Of a DNA stretch of 64,000 nt, positions 33,513-45,505 are shown piece by piece. The stretch is from Berberis thunbergii (taxonomy: Eukaryota; Streptophyta; Magnoliopsida; Ranunculales; Berberidaceae). The first letter of the stretch is position 1, and each line of letters opens with the position of its first letter. The translations under genes and the position numbers were made by a program. The stretch is from the NCBI GenBank assembly GCA_003290165.1, contig QNQO01000834.1, forward strand, positions 372,001 to 436,000. Direction: 5' to 3'. The notes beneath the pieces are model-generated. The model worked only from the letters and a program-made list of their open reading frames with translations, made no database searches and was not told where the DNA came from.

Positions 33513-33763
33513 GTCAAAAACCTCCCAACATTGCCAGAGTTCTTTTTCGCCAAAGAAGTCACCACGCAACGTCGCACATGGTCGGAGAACATCAGCTACT
33601 ACAAAGGCATTGGGTACCTCTCCAACGCCATCCTCAATGCCGCCAAGGGTTCTGCAGATGGGATCAAATTGGCTGAGAAACGCGACTCTTTGAAGCTTAG
33701 GCTGAATTGGGTCTTGAATTCTGACGACCAGGTTGGGCGGACGTTCGGGAACTCGTTGGGCAC
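33513..33763 (+). pseudogene. TIM23-like mitochondrial import subunit, internal fragment
   Basis: About 84 codons read NLPTLPEFFF, QRRTWSENISYYKGIGYLS, AAKGSADGIKLAEKRDSLKLR, NWVLNSDDQVGR and FGNSLG. This matches the family TIM23 (plant TIM23-1/2), a channel subunit of the mitochondrial inner-membrane translocase. It covers the region from the NLPTSPEF segment through the first membrane helices up to GRRFGNSLGV. The N-terminus and the last two helices are missing; the frame runs on into unrelated residues and stops at 33800. No intron interrupts it; TIM23 genes in some plants are intronless, so retro-copy and capture cannot be told apart. The frame itself has no stop. Confidence 0.75.
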
Positions 33764-34031
33764 CGTGTGTCTGAGCCTATTTTTCTTTTTGTTCGATTAA
33801 TTTTCTTTGCATTAGCACTATTGGGGGTTCGTCGAATTGTATGGTCATTGAGCTTGTTCAATTAGAATGCAATCATGCTAATCTCTTTTGTTATATTAGA
33901 AAAACTAGTATAATTTTGTTTTTTTTTGGATAATATAATATTGTTAAGGATCAAATTTTATTTAAAATATGTATGTGTGGAGAAGTTTTATCTGTGTTTA
34001 GGTCTAGCTGTATGGGAATGGTAATGGCAAC

Positions 34032-34884
34032 CAAAGTAGTCAAAGCGTGAAGCGAAATCCGATGGCTTGGCTTTTTTCAAAAAATGAAGTGTAAAGCGAT
34101 TGTTTTACTCAAGTAAAGCGACCCTTAAAAACAATTCATATTATTTTAAAAAAATGCATAATGAAAGATGTGCTCTGAAAAATTAAAATCATGATTTCCT
34201 TAATTCTATATTAATTACATAGTGTTAATGTTAATTGAATTAAAATTTTGATTTTTTTTGAATTTTCTCGGCGGGGAGCCCTCAGAAATGTAATGGGTGC
34301 AAATAGCCACCCACAGATTCCCCCCTGCGCATACTGTTCATCGTCTTACTCCTCCCATGTGTATTGTTCATCGTCTTCCTCCGCCTGCGTCTAAGCAATT
34401 TGGCGGGTTTCTCCGCCTAAAATCATATCTTTTATTCTTCCTTTCTATTCTTATTCCTTCATTTTCACTTTTCGTTCTTTTTTTCTAACAAAAAATCAGT
34501 AAGATAATTGCGTACTGTTCATCATCTTCCTCCTCTCCCTTCCGCTTGCGTTCGAGCAATCCGACTGGTTTCTTCGGCTAAGATCTTCTCTTATCTTCTT
34601 CATTTCTTTTCCTTTTCCTTCCCTATTCATTTCCGTTTTTTTTCGACCAAAATTTGAGAAAATAGTAAGAGAATTCAAAAAAATAAATAAATAAATTTGG
34701 AGACGCCTTGTAACATGAAGCCACTATTTTAGGCGTTTCAGGCTTTGGGAGAAAAATGCAAAAAGCCATGGCTTTCTGTGGCTTCAGAGTAGTGGCTTGG
34801 ATTTGATCGAAGCGAAGCGAGATGTCAGGACTTGGCCTAGCTTTTGGCTTTAAACGATGAAAAGCCATGGCTTTGACTACTCTG
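34032..34884. mobile_element. hAT-type element (853 bp) nested in the 2.15-kb element
   Basis: Left end CAAAGTAGTCAAAGC and right end GCTTTGACTACTCTG are inverted repeats. The 8-bp target duplication ATGGCAAC is exact at 34024-34031 and 34885-34892. Subterminal DNA carries AAGCG and GCCATGGCTT motifs. The interior has a two-copy CT-rich segment (ACTGTTCATCGTCTT at about 34330 and 34515). No transposase. Confidence 0.9.
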
Positions 34885-35087
34885 ATGGCAACGCATAATT
34901 GTTTTAGTGAGAAGAACAAAAGATGATGGAAAAAAAATTGAAACAAATCGAATTGGTCGGTTCGGTTCGATTACAATTTTTGTTTGAAATATAAAAAAAC
35001 GAACTGAAGCTGAATCTCAAATTCGACTCGATTTGGTTTTAATCCAATTTCAAACTGATTGAACCAATTAACACCCCTACGTGAGAA

Positions 35088-36665
35088 TAAACTAAAGTTA
35101 AAGGATAAAGAGAAACAAAAATATAACTTATTTCAATTAAAATGTTGGAAAATAGTACGTGCACTTCTCTACCAAGCAAAAATCTTAAGCCAAAAACTAC
35201 AACCAAAAAGCTCTCTAAGAAAAATCATCATTTATGAACTCCATGTATGAGGTTTTTTTAGGTAAAAAAAGTTTGAGTAAAATAAAAAACATGGTTGAGT
35301 GAACCAAGGAAACATGGTTTGAGTAAAACAAAGAAACGTAGTTGAGTGAAATAAAGAAACATGGTTGAGTGAAATAAGAAAACGTGTCTTGTAGAGATTT
35401 TTTATGATAAAGTTGGTCATGTGGACGTCCAAATCTTCATGTTGATTTCTCGAGATCCATAACTGTTGATGCTTTGCGGGATTACTTCATGGGTCTTGGG
35501 ATTGAAATTCTTTAGTCCCCATGAATGCATTTAAACCCCCATTGAGGCTTCTAGTTGTTGAATTTAGTCTTATTGCTTGTGCCACTTTATGCTTGATTTG
35601 AGTTTTGTGTTTGAATTCCTATAAAATGCACAAAATACATGTAATGAGATATTTTTATTTGATAATTGGATTAACAATTGTATATTTAAGAGTGTAAAAA
35701 TCGATGTTTTGGGTGCTTATCACTTATCCTTTACATCACATTTATTCAAATTTAATTATTATCATAACTACACTTGTGTTTTTTAGCTTTCTTCCACATC
35801 ATACTTCCCTAAGCGCATATATCACATAACATTTATTCAAGCTCATCTCGTGCTTCTTCAAACTTATATAACACATCATGTTTATCTGTCACCTCATGCC
35901 TTTTCAAGCTCATCCACCGCCACATTTTATTTTATTTGAGTTTATCCTTCATGTTAGACTTCCTTGAACTCTCTTGTATGTCGCCTTGACATTGGTGAAA
36001 ATGGCAACACTTACCGTACCTCATGAAAGAAACCAAGCTATATATATATATATATATTAGGAGAAATAAATACGATTAAGTACTTTTGTAATGTCACGCA
36101 CTGCTTGATTAAACCTAATTCACTCGGTTCTCAAATCCCAAAATATCAATAGTAAGTTATATCATTTGTGACTCTCAAAAAAATATAATTTTTTGGCTCA
36201 TTGTGTGCTGGGGTCAAACCCAACAAAATCGTTGAAGTACAAGACATCTTGTGAATACATGCATTTCATCATGGATTTTTTTTTTTTTGACATTTGAATT
36301 CACAAAAATTAGTGACCGTCTTAAATTTAGTAGATACGAATAAATACATTTAAGTAATTTTCACCAATTTAGCATTCGCAGAATCATAGGGGCCCCAAAT
36401 ATTCTTACTTATTTTACTAAGTTTGAATATCTTGACAAATGCATGTCTTGTTTCTAAAGAAAAAATTGTAACAATTTTAACATGCTCGACAAACACGAAT
36501 ATGTTTAACATTCAATTCATAATTTCAACTTGATGGTAAATGAATAGACACATGCAATTTTCTTTTTACATATCAGAGAGACATGAGAAACTCATGCTAT
36601 TGACCAAACCTACTCCATTTTTTCCGTAAAGACTTGTACACATTTTGATCAACACATGATTTCAT
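35088..36665. other. Non-coding; short local repeats
   Basis: At 35265-35390, AACATGGTTGAGTGAA-type phrases are repeated four times in tandem (about 30 bp apart). A TA dinucleotide run lies at 36040-36058 and a T-run at 36275. No gene recognised. Confidence 0.45.
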
Positions 36666-36829
36666 ATGGGCTCTGCTTGGTACATTGTAAAATAATGTAT
36701 TTTGCAAATTAATGCAAATGCATTAGTTTACATTGCATTGGTTTGCAATGCATTACTTTACGGGCGCTTGGTATAATTAAATAAAATTAATGCAATTAGA
36801 CAAGTGATTGTTGGTGGTGTTGATGATGG

Positions 36830-37580
36830 CAGTAGTTGTAGTTGTGGTTGCATTGATAGTGATTACGAATGATGGTGGTGGTGGTGGAAATGGTGGTGAT
36901 TTTAAAATGGTGGTGGTTGGTGGCTAAGCTATGATGGTTCGGTGAATATAAAAGTGGTGGTGGTTGCGGCAGTGGCAGTAGTGAAAGTAGTGGTGGTTGT
37001 GGTGATTATGCTATAGTGGTGGTGATGGTGTGGTGATTATGCTATAGTAGTGGTGATGGTGATTGTGCTATGGTAGTTGTGGTGGTGGTAGTGGTGGCGG
37101 AGATGACAGTTATGGTGGTATTAGTGAAGGTGGTGGTGGTTGTAGTATGTTATGGTATTGGTGATCTTAGAGGTGGTGGTGATGGTGGTAGCGGCGGTGG
37201 GATGGTAGTGGCTATGGTAATGATGGTGGTGGCAATGACGGTGATTTAAAAATGGTGGTGGTTGTGGTGGCTAAGCTATGGTGGTTGGGTGAATATAATG
37301 GTGGTAGTGGTAATGGTTGTGTTGGTTGCGGCAGTGGTAGTGGTTGTGGTGATTATGCTATAGTGGTGGTGATGATGGTCATGGTGAGTATGCTATAGTG
37401 GTGGTGATGGTGGTTGTGTTATGATAGTTGTAGTGGTGGCAATGGTGGCGGATGACGGTTATGGTGGTACTAGTAAAGTTGGTGGTGGTTGTGGTATGTT
37501 ATGGTATCGGTGATCTTGGAGGTGGTGACGATAGTGGTAGTGGTGGCTATGGAGATTGTGGTGGTGGTGGTAATGGCAGT
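36830..37580 (+). repeat. Degenerate GGT/TGG-rich repeat, left part
   Basis: Hundreds of bases of TGGTGGTGG with interspersed TATGGT, GATTATGCTATAG and GGTGAATATAA phrases. The phrase GGTGATTATGCTATAGTGG recurs several times, so there is a higher-order unit, not just a trinucleotide run. Frames across it encode Val/Gly runs and are not genes. Confidence 0.85.
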
Positions 37581-37585
37581 GGAGT

Positions 37586-40009
37586 TGTCACGCCCCGATC
37601 CGCCACGGGAATTGCAGCGTGCCGATGCGTGAACTAACCCGTAATATAGGCGGATCGTAACCGGCCACAAGATCATAATATAACACATTCTTGATACGAG
37701 AATGAAACGGAAATAAAAACTACGATAAAAATTGAACAAAATAAATATATATTTGATTCGCCTCGCCAGAGTCATAGCGACAAAACCAGTATACAAGCAT
37801 CTAATATAGCAAGATAATACACCTGATAATACAGATGAAGCAAAACATACCCGTACAGGGTGGACACGACCAAACAACACAAAACGCGCCTACAGCGAAA
37901 AACTGGGCCTAAGCGCCACGATCAGTAGGAGGCCTGCACTCCAATAGAAGCACACCCCTTGCAGGGTCAGCAAAGCACAAAGCTAGCTGGTGCGACCGAA
38001 CTAAATACAAATAATTGAATAATAAACAAGGAAAATTCATGCCACACAACAATGGATAAGCAACAAGTTCTAAAGTCTAAATCACACCGTGTATCTAAGG
38101 ATAATATTTTTAAGTTCAAGCAACAACACAAGCATTTCGAATTTAACAATAACTACAAGTTTACGATATATGCGAATCATTACACGTGATACAAACATGG
38201 TAAATATCAAGCAATGAAAATAAAGACAATTTCATAGTTCCTCATAGTCTCCTAGGTATAACAATCAAGTCGAAACCAAAAATCATGTATAAGTATCTCA
38301 TATCCGCATACCCTACGAATGTGTCTCACCTAGACATATCCCACAACGTGCACTAGTACCACTTCGGGCTTGTTTGTATCCTAATGGGGTGTCATCTGTC
38401 AGGATACAAACTCAAACATCCCGAACGACTAGCCTAACACGGCCAACCTAACACAATCAAACTCAAGCACGCTGGAAGGGAAAGCGAGTAATCTCCAAAG
38501 CACGTCCTTCGGGACCTGTCCTACTGCACTCTATAGTGGCAAGTGCGTGCGGGAACTCACCGCACCTCAGCAAGCTTGCCACATGCAATAGCGTCCTCAA
38601 TGTCAGGTGCGAGTCATCTCAAGCACCATCCAACTCACGATGCGAGCAAACTCCTAAGCATCGGCACAACATGCATTATAGAGGGGTAGAGACACTTATA
38701 CTAATATCAACATGCACAAATGACGAGTCTATACATAATTAAAGGTAACAGACGTGCAATCATAATCAATTCGGCAATTTTTATAAAACCACGACTATGC
38801 CAGGGTCCCAACATGACCCAATTCACCACGATAATTTTATTTGAGTCGATTATCATACATGCTCAAGACTCAACAATCCACGGTAAAACATGACATACTA
38901 TGCAAACTCGAAAACGAAGCATACAAGTCCAATGTCATTACACCAAAGCATAATCACATCAAAATTCATTCACTATTCGATTTCATTCAAGTATATGCTT
39001 TCAGAAAACTCAATGCTTAATTCATTAACAAAGAAACAACACAACCATCGAAATCTCTAAAAACATCGGATTTCGGACTTGGATTCAATTATACACAATC
39101 GACGATATCATGTAAAAATTAAATTCAGGATTTCAAATAATTATTTCTCAAAATAAATATTATAGTTCCGCTCACCTGGGCGGAATGGGTTTTCAAAACC
39201 CAATTCCTACCGGTCGAAGCTTCTAACTCGCAAAACAACGAATGCGGGACCACGAAAATTTTTAAAACTACAAGGCGGATTCGTAGGTGAGCAAACTAGC
39301 CGAAAATTGGAAAAATAAATAAATTACAAGCAGCGCGTGACTGAAAGAAAAACTTACAGGCAAATAAAATCTGGTAAACTCCCCGATGAAACCCAAAGTT
39401 TGGCGAAAAATCGCCGAAACCCTCCCTACTTCGGTCTGATCGCCCCCAAACCGCACAACATACCGGAAATAGATCTAAGAACACTCGGAGTCACGAATGT
39501 GCGGTTCACCCAATCACCCAAAGTTTGGATTCACGTCGAAGAACCCTCAAAACGGACATGCACCCTGATTTTTTTTGAAAAATCTGGCCAACCCCGAAGT
39601 CATCCTTGCATGTCGGGTCTACGGACTCCAAATGACGCCACCAAAGCCCCTCAACGGCTGATCGGAGCTACGAAAACCAATAAAACAAAACCAACACCAA
39701 ATAAGCCCACACAAATATGAAATTTCGATTTTCTTAAATGAAAAATCGAAACAAGAAGGAGAGAGGAGAAAAGGAAGAAAAATGAGGAGGAGGAAGTGAG
39801 ATTTGGGGGAAGAAAATCGACAAATACAACGATGATTCGCTGGAGAAGAAGGGGACGAAGGGGAAATCTCGTTCCCTGGAAAGAAAAATAGAAAAAAGAA
39901 GGAGAAGAAATAAAGGGGGGGTGTTTAAAGGGTGGGTGGCTATGTGCCCCCACCGCATTTACTGAGTACACCCCTGACAAAGATTTTTTTTTTAAACACA
40001 AATATTACA
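37586..40009 (-). mobile_element. Solo LTR of a Ty3/gypsy element (2424 bp)
   Basis: The segment starts TGTCACGCCCC and ends ATATTACA, with exact 5-bp target duplications GGAGT at 37581-37585 and 40010-40014. On the minus strand it starts TGTAATATT and ends GGGGCGTGACA, an LTR 3' end common in chromovirus (Tekay/Del-type) elements, so it is oriented minus. It holds no PBS, PPT, gag or pol, and sits cleanly in the GGT-rich repeat. It most likely arose by recombination between two LTRs. Frames inside (for example 37470-37880) are chance. Confidence 0.85.
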
Positions 40010-40180
40010 GGAGTGGTGGTTGTTATGGTTTTGTTAGCGGCGCCGATTATGGTGGTAGTAGTAAAGGTGGTGTTGGTTGTGGATGATTATGTTATGATGT
40101 GGCGGTGGTGGTAATGGTTACGGTATGGTGATGGTGGTGATGGCGGTAGTTGTGAAGGTGGTGGTGGTTGGGGTGTTTAT
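40010..40180 (+). repeat. Degenerate GGT/TGG-rich repeat, right part
   Basis: Continuation of the same repeat after the solo LTR (GGTGGTAGTAG, GGTGGTGGTTG). With the LTR and one GGAGT removed, the two parts join without a break. Confidence 0.85.
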
Positions 40181-40409
40181 GAAGGGGTTGAAAATAAAAT
40201 TTGAGTAAGATGAGATGATGAGAGTTTTGCAAAGTAATGCGGGAGATTTTGTCTCGCAAAAGTTTTGCAGAATTTTATAACTATGAGATGCGGAGGTCTT
40301 GAATTCAAATTTCAATAACCGTTTTCCGTAAAATCAACCAAACACCTAAGTTTATGTAACCGCCGTAAACTTTTACATATGCATTCTTTTACCATATACC
40401 AAGCGGAGC

Positions 40410-41245
40410 ATAGTTGCAAGTTAATAACAAAACCGTGTATTGACTATATTTTATAATTAATCAAATTTAAGGCAAAGAGCTCACTGCCAACCAACACTAC
40501 TTACTTCAACAAATGTTATTTATCTTTTGTGAAAAAATAATAATAATAACCATCCAATTCAATATAAATATTTAGAAATGTAACAAAAAAATTATTTAAA
40601 TTACACATAAATTTTACATGGTAAATTCGTGAATTAATTTTGCAGTTTATTTGCTTGAATCACATACATGTACACCATAACACATGGTTTAGATTATATT
40701 TTTTAAAGTTATTTGTTTGAAATCCACACCATGTATAATTTGTTTCTTTATACAAATAAATCAAATGGCTACAATACTTAATGTTAAAAACTCTGAATTC
40801 ATTGCATAATGCTAATACAATTCAATGATAAACAACGATACTTATCTTTCACAATCATATATGCACGAGGATAAATACAAAATCATTATAACTTGACGAA
40901 TACATATTACATAATCATTGACTTTACTTGAAAAACATTTCACAAATTTTGTAATTTTCCACTTGGTTGAGTGTTTGACTGAATCTTATGATTCCCGTAC
41001 TTGTCATATATTATAGTCAAAATTATGAAGTTAAAACTTTGAAATAATTGAATACATACGGGTCATTCACAGGGGTTACTATACCTTTCCTATTTATTGC
41101 GGGTTGGTTATTCATCGGCATGGGTTTAGCTTATGAAGTGTTTGGAAGTCTTCGATAAATGAGCATTTTAGAGAGAGCCGACAAAAAATTTCATTAATCA
41201 CCGGCCATTTTTTTATTTGTCACAATTCAATGAATTTTGTAGATC
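40410..41245. other. Non-coding, no gene seen
   Basis: Strongly AT-rich. A short stretch at 41050-41160 (GGGGTTACTATACCTTTCC) resembles nothing I can name. No open frame with support. Confidence 0.4.
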
Positions 41246-41264
41246 ATTTTAGGAGGTCCCAATG

Positions 41265-41904
41265 CAATTGAGATCGAAGGTGTCGAGGTTCCAGAGTGCG
41301 AGGCTTTTCGATATCTAGGATCTATAATTCAAAAGAATTAGGCTATTGGAAAAGATGTAGACCATAAGATTAAAGCTGGTTGATTGAAATGGATAATGTC
41401 GTCAAGAGTATTATGCGATAGAAGGATGCCTGCAATGCTAAAAGGGAAATGCTATAAGACAATTATTCGACCAGCTATGCTATACGGTTTAGAATGTTGG
41501 ACTACTACGGGACAACATACGCATAGGATGGCAGTAGCAGAAATGCGTATGTTAAGGTGGATGTGTGGCAAAACTCGTAAGGATAAAATTAGAAACGAAA
41601 GAATTAGGAGATACTTAGGTGTAGCGCCCATAGAGGAAAAAATTAGAGAAATACGTTTAACTTGGTTTGGTCATGTGCGGAGGAGACCTAACACGACGCC
41701 AATTAAAAAATGTTTAGATTGACAAGTTAATGGAGGGTGTTGACGGAGGGGACGACCGTTGAAAACTTTGATGGAGACGGTGAATGAAGATATCATTGAG
41801 CTTGGATTAGGCGAGAAAATGTGGGAAGATCGCATTGCTTGGAGAACCAAAATCCATGTAGCCGACCCCGACAATCTCGAAAATGGGCTTTGATAATGAT
41901 GATG
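41265..41904 (+). mobile_element. 5'-truncated RTE-type LINE (640 bp)
   Basis: An exact 19-bp direct repeat (41246-41264 and 41905-41923) flanks it. The frame encodes the C-terminal end of a LINE reverse transcriptase: VLCDRRMPAMLKGKCY, RPAMLYGLECW, VAEMRMLRWMCGKTRKD, IRLTWFGHVRRRP. Stops upstream (AG before LKWIM) show it is dead. The tail ends in TGATAATGATGATG. Its last 180 bp match the smaller LINE at 19578-19761. Confidence 0.92.
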
Positions 41905-41923
41905 ATTTTAGGAGGTCCCAATG

Positions 41924-42640
41924 ACTATAGATCAAACCTATCTAATTTTTATATTGAGATGGTTGGTTGTTCACAGACTAGTTGTATCTACCTTTTTTTT
42001 GGGGTGAATATCGTAATGCAATTCATCCAACGATAAAAATATACCATTTTCACTTAGAGTCTGTTTAGTTGGCCATTTTTTATGGAAAATGAAATTGTTA
42101 TGCAGATTTTCATATTTGGGTCTGTTTGGTTGCACAGAAAATAGACATAAAAATTGAAACCGTTTTTTAGAATTTGATTTCGAGACCTTCCCCCTCAAAC
42201 TTGAATTTTTATTAGTAACGAGAAAATAATCTTATGAAAAATCAATTTACTATTAATAAATATACTACTAAACAGCATAAACTTGTATAATATGGGAAAT
42301 ATAAAAATGGTTAAAACAACTTCAGAGAAAAATAATAAGAAGCGCTAACGAATTACCTTCGCGCATCTCAAAGGTGATGGAGGGTTGCACCCCCCTCCCT
42401 CGCCCGTTTCCACGCTCGTTAGACAAGCCCAATTTTCTGATAGCATTTGTTTATCTTTATACCGGCTGGATCAAGGCAACCGGACAACCCGGTCGCTCTT
42501 TAGCCGACCACGAAACCTTCAGTCCCTCAACTAGGCCCATAGCTCCTAACCCCCTAGCGCGTGCATTTCACGTGCAAATTAGTCAAGTAAAGAACAACAA
42601 TAAAAATGAAAAACCAAAAAAAAAGTGAAAAATATAAATA
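41924..42640. other. Upstream intergenic and promoter region
   Basis: AT-rich at the left, then GC-richer from 42370. Two GTCTGTTTGGTTG-like phrases (42058, 42118) suggest an old MITE fragment. This would contain the promoter of the TFIIS-domain gene; no single TATA box stands out. Confidence 0.35.
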
Positions 42641-42649
42641 AATTAAAAA

Positions 42650-42861
42650 AAAACAGAAGGGTGCGGAGAAGAAAACGTTGTTCCTGGTTCAAAGTTTCAA
42701 GCGAAGGGTTTTGTGAAGAGAGAGCGAGAGATAGCGAGTTTTGGTTCGGGAGTGCGTAGGTTAAGAAGGTGGACGTGCGTACGATAAAGCTCACATCTCG
42801 CTACGAATCTCTCTTGCAAAAAACTAGGGTTTCGAAAAATTTTGGGCCCTATTGCAATAAG
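42650..42861 (+). other. Probable leader exon 1 of the TFIIS-domain gene
   Basis: A purine-rich segment with GAGAGAGCGAGAG and CTAGGGTTTCG, both typical of plant 5' leaders, ends at AATAAG|GTAATT, a good donor. The start is only a guess from base composition. No long ORF is present. Confidence 0.35.
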
Positions 42862-43317
42862 GTAATTCATTGAATTTAAAGATTGTGAGTTTTACTTTAT
42901 AATTTTTGAATTGTGAGTAGCCTCTCGCATTAATTGAAGAATTTTCACAATTTTAGCAATCTTTCGTGACTAACTCCTGATTTGCCTTTCGAAGTGTGAA
43001 CATTTGAACTAGGGTTTCTCTTTGGGAGTTTTTGTTAGATTCGCGTCTTAAAATTGGTGTGGATAAGAGTATTTCGCTGTTTTGAGTCGGAATTGGAGTT
43101 TCTTTCAAGAAATTTCCTTTGTTTTGATTATTTTAGTTATCATTTGTTCAGTTTTGTACAAAATATTGTTTTATTGGAACAATTAGTTTGTGTTTTGTTC
43201 CGTAATAAAGCTTGTGATGATTGGTTTATACAACTTTTATCACGTTTTTGGTGATTTGTAGGCGGTTTTGGGATATGGTTACTGGCTAATGTGTTTAAGT
43301 TGTTTTGGTATATGCAG

Positions 43318-43408
43318 AGTATCATGAATTCCCCATTGGGTGATTACCGTTGGAGATTCGGGTACCGGCTTGCCGAACAGTTTTGTTGTCGTTTTTGACA
43401 AAATTAAG
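43318..43408 (+). other. Possible second leader exon
   Basis: Bounded by TATATGCAG on the left and AAG|GTAATGG on the right, 91 nt. It contains ATGAATTCCCC, a small upstream ORF if included. Splicing is inferred from consensus sites alone. Confidence 0.3.
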
Positions 43409-45429
43409 GTAATGGAAAGTTCGTGTAAGTTAACACAGAAAGATCTTTACTTTGTGTCTTTTTGTTATTAGATTTGAGACAGCAAAAATTATTTATGCTT
43501 TTTTCCCTTCTTGCATTGTGTTAATGTTATACTTGTTTGTTTTGCATCTTTGGATAATGTGTACGGATCATATTTAGTTGTGAAGATCAGTGAAGTAACT
43601 GGAAGATTTTGCATAGATTATATTCGTAAATTCCTATTGGAAGTATTAGACGCAGAAAGCTTGATGGCCACTTGATGATTTTGATTGTATGTTTATTAGA
43701 TTGAGCTTGCCTAGATTTTTATATTTTTTTGGTGGCTTTGAATGCTTTACTATGTGAGAAATCGAGTGAGGAAAGTTGACACTTTTCCTTGGATAGTAAT
43801 TTTTGCCTTGACTAGATTTTTAGTAACTGCACACAAATACGTGAAAGATTTTAGAACTATGAAGCCAATGTTTTATAAAGTTTTAGATTCTAAGGGAAAA
43901 ATATTTTCTTGAGATGAAGATAGAATGCTGAAATAGAATCATTTCTCAACCCGTTTTTTGAGATCTTGATTGTATGATGATGAGGTGATGAATGGCGCAA
44001 GCTATCATATTTTAAAGGATATAGTGGACACCCTGCCATGATAGTAGTTTTTTAGAAAGTCAAATAGATATGGTACTGTGCTGCTGTTACAGAGGTGTAA
44101 AGAGTAAAAGGGGGGAAAACTCATTTTTCCACCATTCTATATTCTTTTGGCCAGAAGTTTTGCTTGGAGAGCAAACAAACTTCTTCTCACAGAGCCTACA
44201 TATCTCAAAAAATTCTCAGCCTCAGCTCCCTGCTGTATTTGTAATAAAAGGTAATGTTTGGTCACAATCTTCTACTTTGAAAGTTACATCCATTCTTCAG
44301 TTTGGATGGACCTCAAAAAAATTAACATGTCCTACTTTTTGAAAATTTCCTAAGTAGTCATCAGCAAGTAGGAGAATTCTCTAGAGAGATTCAAAGGGGA
44401 TCAGTGCAGTGGGAGTATGATTTGAACCCTATTTTTCTTTGGGTCATTCTTAAAGTTAACATAGGATAGGAATCAGGAGTGATACCTCTGGTCTATGTTT
44501 CAATGCAAATTAAGTTTGATTCTGGTATAATAGTTGGGGGGGTTCCATGTTCCATCATTTCAATTGAATGCATTTATATAACTGGAAATACTCTTAGAGC
44601 TACACTGGTTAGTATGAGTTGCAGCATCTATAATTGGAAATTTTAATTGTATTATGTGAGTTTTATTCTGGTCATATTACGAATTGTGTAATAATATTTT
44701 CCTTTTATAAAAGAAATCTAAGAAACTTAAATGTGTTTAGTGAAGTATTAGATACAAATTGGGAGAACGTATAATTGTGTGTTTGGAAATTTGTTATAGC
44801 CCTCATTTTCTAAGAGGTCGTTAATGTAGTCGGTACATCTTAAGGTACAAACTTGATATTTTCAGCCATAGTACACGCTAATTTAAATTTGATAATGGAT
44901 ATAATTATTGTGATTATTCTTAATGTGCTGACAATGTCATTTTTGTTTTCGTCCCTATAGTATTATCTTGGGAAGTAATGTTAGACGTTTACTTTCTTAT
45001 GACCTGTCTAACGATGATACTATTTCTACAAAGAAAAAGTTTGTGCATATTCTATACTTAGATCTTCAACTTTTTCATATATCTTTGAAAATTTTAAATT
45101 CTATACTAATATTACAAGCATATGATTGCAAGTTAGTAGTACATAAGCAATATTGACTTAAATGAATGAATATGACTTATAGATCAAAACTTGTCGTTGA
45201 AAAGTAAATAATACTAAAATGTACAAGTGTGTCTCCCAACGTATATCGAGTCGAGTTTTTTTGGCCAACATGTCCGACACTTCGTATCGGTGTCGGATAC
45301 TTATACCTCATACCCTTGTCGTTGATACTTATACTTGAAATAGTATAAAACCAATTTTAGATATTGAGGATGTGAACCTTTGCCTCGAAGTCTAAGACAC
45401 AAGTCTTTCATGCTTTTTCTTTTCCACAA

Positions 45430-45505
<76 letters not shown>

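Larger units (their letters stand above)
32932..35079. mobile_element. Decayed hAT-like element with captured TIM23 fragment (2.15 kb)
   Basis: Left end TAGCGGTGTTATTTGAT and right end (reverse complement) TAGGGGTGTTAATTGGT are similar TIRs. Flanking octamers AGTAAAAA and CGTGAGAA match at five of eight positions, compatible with an old 8-bp duplication. Both subterminal regions carry CCGAACCG/CGGTTCGG arrays as in the other hAT elements here. The interior holds an AC-rich repeat (33090-33250), a TIM23 fragment, and a younger nested hAT (34032-34884). The pairing of the two ends is inference. Confidence 0.6.
36670..40409. mobile_element. GGT-rich TIR element, split by a solo LTR
   Basis: Left end GCTCTGCTTGGTACATTGTAAAA and right end (reverse complement) GCTCCGCTTGGTATATGGTAAAA are inverted repeats with a few mismatches. 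Removing the LTR leaves about 1.3 kb. The interior is mostly degenerate GGT/GTG repeat. A clear target duplication was not found, so the ends are inferred from the TIR alone. Confidence 0.6.

Noticed and set aside
37452..37880. Val/Gly-rich and antisense Thr-rich frames over the GGT repeat
   Set aside because: Products of trinucleotide repeat reading plus solo LTR sequence; not genes.
39337..39958. Overlapping frames up to 127 codons near 39.3-40.0 kb
   Set aside because: They lie wholly inside the solo LTR and show no protein family content.
41384..41722. 112-codon frame as a host gene
   Set aside because: It is the end of a LINE reverse transcriptase within an insertion bounded by 19-bp target duplications.
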